From Roseburia sp900753715 (GTDB lineage Bacteria; Bacillota; Clostridia; Lachnospirales; Lachnospiraceae), in assembly GCA_958420225.1 (NCBI GenBank), contig CATZIT010000001.1:1-64000 (forward strand): a stretch of DNA of 64,000 nucleotides, in the 5' to 3' direction. Each line of letters opens with the position of its first letter. Within the stretch, counting starts at the first letter, position 1. Position numbers and translations under genes: made by a program. Shown here in pieces: positions 8,613 through 14,698 of the stretch. The notes beneath the pieces are model-generated. The model was given only the letters and a program-made list of their open reading frames with translations. It did not search any database and was not told the DNA's origin.

Positions 8613-8724
8613 AAATTCATAGGAACTTGCGTCCCTATGAATTTAAAAATCCTTCGGGCGTTATGCGCAGCAAGCGCACACTTGATTAGGAACTACGATT
8701 TCTCTTCGAGAAGGGAGGATGACG
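8613..8724 (+). other. Structured spacer between T-box terminator and next gene
   Basis: It holds a 13-bp perfect hairpin (TTAAATTCATAGG 8611-8623 with CCTATGAATTTAA 8634-8646) with a 10-nt loop and no following T tract, then two short hairpins (TGCGC/GCGCA and TTCTC/GAGAA), the last just before the ribosome site GGGAGG. No ORF is credible here. Confidence 0.6.
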
Positions 8725-8955
8725 ATGAAAAAAATCAAAGAATTTTGGAACACACTTCCTGAGACGGTTTCCGTCACAAAAATCGATGGAATCCTGATGC
8801 TTTTGATTGCACTGCTTAGCGGAGTAATCGCAGGGATGTTATGTTCACCGAGAAAAAATGCCAGATATGGCTGTGAAAACGGAACTACCACCATTAATCA
8901 CTGGTATCCGGATGACGAAGAGGAAGAATTTTTCGACGAGGAAGAGCAGGAATAA
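8725..8955 (+). CDS. Small acidic-tailed membrane protein, T-box-controlled
   Basis: 76 residues starting MKKIKEFWNTLPETV. ATG 8725 is chosen over 8719 because AAGGGAGG (8711-8718) abuts the earlier ATG. One membrane segment (about 22-40, GILMLLIALLSGVIAGML) is followed by a short basic stretch and a strongly acidic end (DDEEEEFFDEEEQE). It lies between the threonine T-box leader and thrS, 40 bases before thrS, so it should rise with threonine starvation. No family recognised. Confidence 0.7.
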   Translation: MKKIKEFWNTLPETVSVTKIDGILMLLIALLSGVIAGMLCSPRKNARYGCENGTTTINHWYPDDEEEEFFDEEEQE

Positions 8956-8995
8956 AAAAATTTCATTCAGATAGAATAAGAAAAGAGGAAAAACT

Positions 8996-10957
8996 ATGAA
9001 AATCACATTGAAAGACGGCTCCGTAAAGGAGTATGGCGAAGCAAAATCCGTATATGAAATTGCAGCCGACATCAGCGAAGGACTTGCGCGTGTGGCATGT
9101 GCAGGTGAGGTAGACGGCGAAATCGTAGATTTACGTACCGTTCTTGATAAGGACTGCACCTTAAACATTGTAACAGCAAGTGACCCGGAGGGCTTAAAGG
9201 TCATCCGCCACACAGCATCCCACGTGCTTGCAGAGGCGGTAAAACGTCTGTTCCCGAATGCAAAAGTAACCATCGGACCGGCAATTGAAGATGGATTCTA
9301 TTATGACTTTGATGCAGAACCGTTTTCCAGAGACGATTTAGACCGTCTGGAAGCTGAGATGAAGAAGATTATCAAGGAAGGACATGAGTTAAAACGCTTT
9401 ACACTTCCGAGAGACGAGGCAATCAAGTTTATGGAGGAGCGCGAGGAGCCGTTTAAGGTAGAGTTAATCCGTGACCTTCCGGAAGGCGCAGAGATTTCCT
9501 TCTATGATCAGGGCGGCTTCGTAGACCTGTGCGCAGGCCCGCATCTGATGTCTACCAAGGGAATCAAGGCATTCAAGTTAATTTCTTCTTCCATGGCATA
9601 CTGGAGAGGAGATTCCAACAAGGCACGTTTACAGAGAATTTACGGAACAGCCTTCAACAAGAAGGAAGAGCTGAACACACACCTTGAAAAATTAGAGGAT
9701 GCAAAGCGCAGAGACCACAATAAGCTCGGTCGTGAAATGGAATTATTTACCACGGTTGACGTAATCGGACAGGGACTTCCGTTGCTGCTTCCGAAGGGAA
9801 CCAAGATGGTGATGAAATTACAGAGATGGATTGAGGACCTTGAGGACAATGAGTGGGGCTATGTCCGCACCAAGACACCATTGATGGCAAAATCTGACCT
9901 GTATAAGATTTCCGGTCACTGGGATCACTATAAAGAAGGAATGTTCGTATTAGGAGACGAGGAGACCGACAAGGAAGTATTTGCACTCCGCCCGATGACC
10001 TGCCCGTTCCAATATTATGTATACAAGAATTCACAGAAATCTTACCGTGACCTTCCATATCGTATGGGTGAAACTTCCACTCTGTTCCGCAACGAGGATT
10101 CCGGTGAGATGCACGGACTGACCCGTGTCCGTCAGTTTACCATCTCAGAGGGACACAATGTTATCCGTCCGGACCAGGCAGAGGAAGAGTTGCAGAACTG
10201 TCTGCACCTTGCAATTTATGTTTTAAAGACACTTGGTCTTGAGAAAGAGGTTACCTACCGTCTTTCCAAATGGGATCCGGAAAACAAAGAAAAATATCTC
10301 GGTGATGTAAATTACTGGGAGTCTACACAGGAAGCACTGCGCAAGATTCTGATAGAAGAAGGACTTCCGTTTACTGAGGCAGACGGAGAGGCAGCTTTCT
10401 ACGGACCGAAGATTGATATCCAGGCAAGAAACGTGTATGGCAAAGAGGACACGATGATTACCATCCAGTTAGACTGCGCTATTGCAGAGAACTTCGATAT
10501 GTACTACATTGACCAGAACGGTGACAAGATTCGTCCGTACATCATTCACAGAACCTCTCTTGGATGCTACGAGAGAACACTTGCATGGTTAATCGAGAAG
10601 TACGCAGGCAAATTCCCGACATGGCTGTGTCCGGAACAGGTACGTGTCCTTCCGATTTCTGAGAAATACGAAGCATATGCAAATGAAGTCTTAAAAGAGC
10701 TGAAAGCAAACGGAATTGATGCGACTGTTGATGCACGTTCTGAGAAGATTGGCTTTAAGATTCGTGAAGCACGTCTTAACAAGCTTCCGTATATGCTTGT
10801 AGTAGGACAGCAGGAGGAGGCAGACCACACCGTATCTGTCCGCAGCCGTTTTGCAGGAGACGAGGGTGTGAAGCCGTTGTCCGAGTTCATCGATGCAATC
10901 TGTAAGGAAATCCGCACCAAGGAAATCCGGGAAGAAGTTGTAACAGAAGAAAAATAA
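8996..10957 (+). CDS. thrS: Threonyl-tRNA synthetase
   Basis: 653 residues with the full ThrRS layout: TGS domain (1-60), editing domain with HTASHVLAEAVKR (near 68) and DLCAGPHL, class II catalytic core with PMTCPFQYY, RMGETSTLFRNEDSGEMHG and RVRQFTISEGH, then IIHRTSLGCYERTLAWLIE and an anticodon-binding C-terminal domain (EQVRVLPISEKYEAYANE). It charges tRNA-Thr. Cys of the TCP motif and His of SEGH match the usual zinc ligands; the family's NCPGH reads TCPFQ here, a clostridial variation. Its expression is governed by the upstream T-box leader. Confidence 0.96.
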   Translation: MKITLKDGSVKEYGEAKSVYEIAADISEGLARVACAGEVDGEIVDLRTVLDKDCTLNIVTASDPEGLKVIRHTASHVLAEAVKRLFPNAKVTIGPAIEDGFYYDFDAEPFSRDDLDRLEAEMKKIIKEGHELKRFTLPRDEAIKFMEEREEPFKVELIRDLPEGAEISFYDQGGFVDLCAGPHLMSTKGIKAFKLISSSMAYWRGDSNKARLQRIYGTAFNKKEELNTHLEKLEDAKRRDHNKLGREMELFTTVDVIGQGLPLLLPKGTKMVMKLQRWIEDLEDNEWGYVRTKTPLMAKSDLYKISGHWDHYKEGMFVLGDEETDKEVFALRPMTCPFQYYVYKNSQKSYRDLPYRMGETSTLFRNEDSGEMHGLTRVRQFTISEGHNVIRPDQAEEELQNCLHLAIYVLKTLGLEKEVTYRLSKWDPENKEKYLGDVNYWESTQEALRKILIEEGLPFTEADGEAAFYGPKIDIQARNVYGKEDTMITIQLDCAIAENFDMYYIDQNGDKIRPYIIHRTSLGCYERTLAWLIEKYAGKFPTWLCPEQVRVLPISEKYEAYANEVLKELKANGIDATVDARSEKIGFKIREARLNKLPYMLVVGQQEEADHTVSVRSRFAGDEGVKPLSEFIDAICKEIRTKEIREEVVTEEK

Positions 10958-10990
10958 GGAAACAAAAACAGTTCATAGGATTTAAAAAAC

Positions 10991-11039
10991 AGGTCATACT
11001 AATCTGGAAACCAAAGAAAGGAGCAGATTAGTATGACCT
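10991..11039 (+). promoter_or_regulatory. 16-bp perfect hairpin burying the start codon
   Basis: AGGTCATACTAATCTG (10991-11006) is the exact reverse complement of CAGATTAGTATGACCT (11024-11039). The 17-nt loop contains the ribosome site AAAGGAG (11017-11023), and the start codon ATG (11033-11035) is inside the 3' arm. As RNA this would hold the start codon in a very stable stem; as DNA it could be an operator. Translational control is inferred. Confidence 0.8.
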
Positions 11040-11359
11040 ATTTAGATTGTTCAGTAACCGGATGCTTTTATAATGAGGACCGCTGCTGTTGTAAGGGCGA
11101 TATTGAGGTGAAGGGAAAAGAGGCAAAGGAGCAGGAGGAAACCTGCTGCGGAAGCTTTAAGGAGCGCGAGAATGGCTGTGGCTGCGGGTGCAATGCGACG
11201 ACAGAGAACCGAAAGGAGATTGATGTTTCCTGTCAGGCGACCAAATGCGTTTTTAACCAGAATTTAAAATGCGCTGCCGACCATATCGGAATTGCGGGCG
11301 GAAATGCCTGCGACTGCGAACAGACCAGATGCGCAAGCTTTGAGTGCTGTACGGCATAA
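11033..11359 (+). CDS. Cysteine-rich protein with two DUF1540 motifs
   Basis: 108 residues with two copies of the DUF1540 pattern (Cys-x-(V/A)-xx-Cys-x-(Y/F)-N, later an IxVxG or IGIAGG-type turn, then TxCxSF): residues about 4-42 and 67-105. The linker has a CGCGC cluster. Many cysteines imply metal binding or disulfides, but the family has no established function. The start codon is enclosed in a 16-bp hairpin. It follows thrS by 75 bases with no clear terminator between them, so T-box read-through is possible. Confidence 0.88.
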   Translation: MTYLDCSVTGCFYNEDRCCCKGDIEVKGKEAKEQEETCCGSFKERENGCGCGCNATTENRKEIDVSCQATKCVFNQNLKCAADHIGIAGGNACDCEQTRCASFECCTA

Positions 11360-11371
11360 GAGATATTTCTG

Positions 11372-11416
11372 TTTCGGGGAAGCTTTCCAGAAGCGGAAGT
11401 TTCCCCGAAAATTTCA
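11372..11416 (+). terminator. Intrinsic terminator after DUF1540 gene
   Basis: Stem TTTCGGGGAA (11372-11381) with TTCCCCGAAA (11401-11410), inner partial pairing, then AATTTC. The T tract is weak. Confidence 0.7.
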
Positions 11417-11478
11417 AAACATTAGAGAACAAATATTTTCTGCGGTTAGTCTTAACAAATTCTTAACAAAGAATCTAC

Positions 11479-11506
11479 TTGAATTCTTAAGAGGATGGAG
11501 TATACT
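11479..11506 (+). promoter_or_regulatory. Sigma-A promoter for the zinc-PLC-like gene
   Basis: TTGAAT (11479-11484), 16-nt spacer, TATACT (11501-11506). Confidence 0.65.
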
Positions 11507-11552
11507 GTGAATTAGGAAAAAGGTCATGGATTTTTTGGGAGATGAAACAATC

Positions 11553-12140
11553 ATGAGAAAAAAATCACATATTTCCCTGGCGCGCCATATCGTTGCGACC
11601 ACGGATGATGCGGAATTAAAAAAACACAGATTCTTATTTTATATTGGCAGTGTACTGCCGGATATCAAACCGTCGTTTCTCTACAAGCGGCATGAGATGA
11701 CGAGTACGTTTCCGGCAATCAGCAAACATATTGAAAGGCTCTCCGAAGGAGAAAAAGTTTTAAAACACAAAAACCGGAAGTATTATCTGGATTTAGGCCA
11801 GATCAGCCATTATCTTGCGGATTATTTTACATTTCCGCATAACCGGACGTATCCGGGAAGTTTAAAGGACCACTGTTCTTATGAAGAAAAATTAAAGCTC
11901 GATCTGCGGGAATACATAAAAAGCGGCAGAGCGGCAAAGCAGCAGATAAAAAAAGAAAAATTTGAAAATGCAAAGGAGCTGTGTGATTTTATCCAGAGGG
12001 CGCACGATGATTATCTGGCGCACAAGCACGATGTAGAGGATGACATTCGACATATTGTCGAAGTGAATCGCAAAGCGCTTGCCGGGATGATGGATGTGTT
12101 GGCGGAAAAGCGCATCGAACATTTCTTGAAACACTCGTAA
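11553..12140 (+). CDS. Zinc-dependent phospholipase C-like protein
   Basis: About 195 residues from ATG 11553 (MRKKSHISLARHI), the usual start for this family; ATG 11526 is an alternative. Histidine/aspartate motifs of the zinc-PLC fold are visible: KSHISLARH, FYIGSVLPDIKPSF, DLGQISHYLADYFTFPHN and, further on, HDDYLAHKHD. There is no signal peptide, so it is probably cytoplasmic, unlike secreted clostridial alpha-toxins; true lipase activity is unproven for this group. It has its own promoter. Its 3' end contains a palindrome of Spo0A-box-like sequences (12046-12062). Confidence 0.82.
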   Translation: MRKKSHISLARHIVATTDDAELKKHRFLFYIGSVLPDIKPSFLYKRHEMTSTFPAISKHIERLSEGEKVLKHKNRKYYLDLGQISHYLADYFTFPHNRTYPGSLKDHCSYEEKLKLDLREYIKSGRAAKQQIKKEKFENAKELCDFIQRAHDDYLAHKHDVEDDIRHIVEVNRKALAGMMDVLAEKRIEHFLKHS

Positions 12141-12208
12141 GCCGTTGAAAAAACGGGGATATGTGTGCGTATTGTCGAATAATGACAACTCATGACGTGC
12201 GGTTTTGT

Positions 12209-12237
12209 TTGATTTTTGAAGAATAATGGAGTAATAT
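12209..12237 (+). promoter_or_regulatory. Promoter of the Spo0E-like gene with nearby Spo0A-box match
   Basis: TTGATT (12209-12214), 17-nt spacer, TAATAT (12232-12237). TTGTCGAA (12172-12179) lies about 30 bases upstream and matches the Spo0A-box core. Confidence 0.6.
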
Positions 12238-12290
12238 GAGTAAGAAGGGAAGGCAGTCCAGTATATTTTTTGGCAGTCAGGAGGACTCCT

Positions 12291-12458
12291 ATGAACAAGG
12301 TAAAAGAACTGCAGAAAAAAATTGAAATCGTCAGGCTGGAACTTGACGAGGCGTTACTTCAGAAGGATAAATTTGATATGTATTATCAAAAAAGCACAGA
12401 ATTGGATAAATTGATAGAAGAGTATCTTGAAACAATGGAAAAATGCGTCAGCGTTTAA
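12291..12458 (+). CDS. Spo0E-like aspartyl-phosphate phosphatase
   Basis: A 55-residue protein with the Spo0E signature: an N-terminal helix (KKIEIVRLELDEALLQ) and a second helix with the catalytic motif STELDKLIEEY. This family removes phosphate from Spo0A~P and so delays sporulation. AGGAGG at 12279-12284 fixes ATG 12291. The gene has its own promoter and terminator, and TGTCGAA matches upstream suggest feedback by Spo0A. The length and motif agree with the family; confidence is good. Confidence 0.86.
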   Translation: MNKVKELQKKIEIVRLELDEALLQKDKFDMYYQKSTELDKLIEEYLETMEKCVSV

Positions 12459-12478
12459 AACGCTGGCGCATTTTTCAT
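12441..12478 (+). terminator. Intrinsic terminator of the Spo0E-like gene
   Basis: AAATGCGTCAGCG (12441-12453) with CGCTGGCGCATTT (12461-12473, one G-T pair), followed by Ts. The stop codon lies in the loop. Confidence 0.88.
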
Positions 12479-12552
12479 GTGCAATTTTATGAAGTATATG
12501 CGCAAAAGTGCTTAAGGAAGAAATGGATGAATATCGTTTTAAATTACTACCG

Positions 12553-12586
12553 GACAGACTGGAAAAACCAGTTTGTCTTTTTTTTG
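12553..12586 (+). terminator. Second intrinsic terminator upstream of mraZ
   Basis: GACAGACTGG (12553-12562) with CCAGTTTGTC (12568-12577, one G-T pair) and about eight Ts. No gene is credible in the 80 bases before it, so it may be a back-up terminator insulating the division cluster. Confidence 0.8.
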
Positions 12587-12627
12587 TCTCTCGAACAAAT
12601 TGTTAAAAATTTCTTAAACGGTTTGTA

Positions 12628-12656
12628 TTGCATTTTTTAAGGAAGTGGGGTAATAT
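12628..12656 (+). promoter_or_regulatory. Promoter of the dcw cluster
   Basis: TTGCAT (12628-12633), 17-nt spacer, TAATAT (12651-12656). Transcription should begin near 12663, at the first MraZ box. Confidence 0.75.
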
Positions 12657-12663
12657 AGTCATA

Positions 12664-12700
12664 AAAGTGGTGGAAAGTGGTGGAGAATGGTATAAAGTGG
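12664..12700 (+). promoter_or_regulatory. MraZ-binding direct repeats
   Basis: Three AAAGTGG boxes at 12664-12670, 12674-12680 and 12694-12700 and one variant AGAATGG at 12684-12690, all on a 10-bp pitch with 3-bp spacers. MraZ proteins are known to bind such repeats ahead of their own operon, so this is very likely the autoregulatory operator. Here it lies at and just after the predicted transcription start. Confidence 0.88.
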
Positions 12701-12775
12701 TGGAGAAATCACTTTTGGTGTCATTCCAAGGAGAGCCGGAACGGGAATCCGCTTTAAAGGCAGGTGGTTTGCGTT

Positions 12776-13210
12776 ATGTTTATGGGAGAATACAACCACA
12801 CAGTAGATCCGAAGGGCAGACTGATAGTTCCAGCCAAATTCAGAGAACAGTTGGGCGATGAATTTGTTGTGACAAAGGGACTTGATGGATGCTTATTTGT
12901 GTATCCTTCCACAGAATGGCGTGACGTCGAAGAGAAGTTCCGTAATATTTCCTCCACAGGAAAAGATGCCAGAAAGTTTGCCAGATTCTTCTTTGCAGGC
13001 GCTGCAGAGGTGGAATTGGACAAGCAGGGGCGTATCCTGTTACCGCCGGTGCTGAGGGAATATGCGGGACTACAGAAAGATGTTGTCCTTGCGGGAGTAC
13101 TAAATCACGTAGAAATCTGGGATAAGGAACGCTGGCAGGAGAATACATACGAAGAAGATGAGATGGACGAGATTGCAGAACATATGGCAGATCTTGGATT
13201 TAGTATTTAG
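12776..13210 (+). CDS. mraZ: Transcriptional regulator MraZ
   Basis: 144 residues from ATG 12776 (MFMGEYNHTVDPKGRLIVPAKFR), the standard MraZ start; the upstream GTG 12764 is not used. Two AbrB-like (SpoVT/MraZ) repeats are present, the second at VELDKQGRILLPPVLREYAGL. MraZ is a DNA-binding ring-forming protein that represses the dcw cluster it heads. The operator repeats stand about 75 bases upstream. Confidence 0.95.
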   Translation: MFMGEYNHTVDPKGRLIVPAKFREQLGDEFVVTKGLDGCLFVYPSTEWRDVEEKFRNISSTGKDARKFARFFFAGAAEVELDKQGRILLPPVLREYAGLQKDVVLAGVLNHVEIWDKERWQENTYEEDEMDEIAEHMADLGFSI

Positions 13211-13231
13211 CAGAACGGAGGAGTTTGACAC

Positions 13232-14170
13232 ATGGAGTTTTCCCATTATTCAGTCCTTTTAAATGAGACAATCGAGCAACTGAATATCAGACCGGATGGA
13301 ATCTATGTGGATGGAACGCTCGGTGGGGGCGGTCATTCCTACCAGATTTTAAAACGTCTTTCTGAAAAAGGAAGACTGATTGGAATCGATCAGGATGCGG
13401 ATGCGATTCGTGCGGCAGGCGAGAGGCTGTCCGAGTTTCAGGACAGGCTTACCATCATCCGAAGCAATTATGCCAACATGAAAGAAGAGCTTCATGCAAT
13501 CGGAGTAGAGCGGGTGGATGGAATTGTCCTAGACCTTGGAGTATCATCCTTCCAGCTTGATACACCGGAGCGCGGGTTTACCTACAGAGACCCGGATGCG
13601 CCGCTTGACATGCGGATGGATGACAGAAATCCGCTGACTGCGAAAGACATTGTAAACGACTACAGTGAGATGGAATTGTTCCGTATCATCCGTGATTACG
13701 GGGAAGATAAATTTGCAAAGAACATTGCAAAGCACATCGCAAAAGAACGACAGAAGAAGCCGATTGAAACGGCAGGAGAACTGACAGAAATTATCCGTGC
13801 GGCAATCCCGATGAAAGTTCAGGTGACGGGAGGACATCCGGCAAAGCGTACATTTCAGGCAATCCGGATTGAGTTAAACCACGAACTGGATGTATTGCAG
13901 GATAATTTGGATGATATGATAGACATTTTAAATCCGGGAGGAAGAATCTGTATTATCACATTTCATTCCTTAGAGGACCGGATTGTAAAAAGTATTTTTA
14001 AGAAAAATGAAAATCCATGTACCTGTCCGAGTGATTTCCCGGTATGTGTATGCGGAAAAGTCTCAAAAGGACATGTGGTGACAAGAAAACCGATTTTGCC
14101 ATCGGAACAGGAATTAGGGGAAAATTCCAGATCAAAGAGCGCAAAATTACGGGTATTTGAAAGAAGTTAG
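13232..14170 (+). CDS. rsmH: 16S rRNA (cytosine(1402)-N(4))-methyltransferase
   Basis: 312 residues with the RsmH SAM-binding fold: HYSVLLNETIEQL, YVDGTLGGGGHSY (SAM site near residue 30), GIVLDLGVSSFQLD, ERGFTYRDPDAPLDMRMD, FQAIRIELNHEL and ICIITFHSLEDRIVK. It methylates C1402 in the decoding centre. It follows mraZ by 21 bases, the universal mraZ-rsmH order, and the length is standard. Confidence 0.96.
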   Translation: MEFSHYSVLLNETIEQLNIRPDGIYVDGTLGGGGHSYQILKRLSEKGRLIGIDQDADAIRAAGERLSEFQDRLTIIRSNYANMKEELHAIGVERVDGIVLDLGVSSFQLDTPERGFTYRDPDAPLDMRMDDRNPLTAKDIVNDYSEMELFRIIRDYGEDKFAKNIAKHIAKERQKKPIETAGELTEIIRAAIPMKVQVTGGHPAKRTFQAIRIELNHELDVLQDNLDDMIDILNPGGRICIITFHSLEDRIVKSIFKKNENPCTCPSDFPVCVCGKVSKGHVVTRKPILPSEQELGENSRSKSAKLRVFERS

Positions 14171-14196
14171 AGTGATAGAGCAGAGGAGTCTTGAGA

Positions 14197-14691
14197 ATGG
14201 AAAAAGAAAAAAGACGAAAAAATGACTACTATGTAGATGGAAATACCGTCAGACGTGCCGAGGCGGCACCGGATTACAGACAGCGCAGACAGGAGCGAAT
14301 CAACGAGGAAGAGGAAGCAAAAGAGCGCAGAAGACGCCGGATGGTGCGGAGGGAGCAGGAGCGTACGCTTCGCGTCGGAAGAAGTTATCTGACATTCCTT
14401 ACGATGGTGATGATTGTGTTTGGTGTTTTTGCGGGCACCTACATCAAAATCCAGTCCGATGTGACAAGCCGTATGGATACGGTCTCAAATTTGGAGAGCC
14501 AGATTGCAGATTTAAAGGCAGAAAACGATGAGGCGTATAAACGTTTAAGTACTTCGGTGGATTTAGAAAGCGTGAAAAAAACGGCATTAGAGGAACTTGG
14601 GATGAGCTATGTGAAGGAATCCCAGATTGTTTATTACAGTGTCGGTGATGATGATTACATGAATCAGTATGGTGACATCCCGGCAAAATAG
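14197..14691 (+). CDS. ftsL: Cell-division protein FtsL-like
   Basis: 164 residues from ATG 14197 (GAGGAG at 14184-14189). A highly charged cytoplasmic N-terminus rich in Arg/Glu/Lys (1-68) leads to one membrane span (about 69-88) and an extracytoplasmic coiled-coil (SNLESQIADLKAENDEAYK). This bitopic layout and its position between rsmH and the first PBP identify it as FtsL, a partner of DivIB/DivIC that activates septal synthesis. Sequence conservation of FtsL is low, so the call leans on layout and position. Confidence 0.82.
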   Translation: MEKEKRRKNDYYVDGNTVRRAEAAPDYRQRRQERINEEEEAKERRRRRMVRREQERTLRVGRSYLTFLTMVMIVFGVFAGTYIKIQSDVTSRMDTVSNLESQIADLKAENDEAYKRLSTSVDLESVKKTALEELGMSYVKESQIVYYSVGDDDYMNQYGDIPAK

Positions 14692-14698
14692 GAGTGCC

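Noticed and set aside
12526..12609. 27-codon frame before the dcw promoter, with AAGGAAG ahead of it
   Set aside because: It reads through a terminator hairpin and its T tract; there is no support for translation.
12628..12861. 77-codon plus-strand frame across the MraZ boxes
   Set aside because: It reads through the promoter and operator and overlaps mraZ in another frame; composition reflects the repeats.
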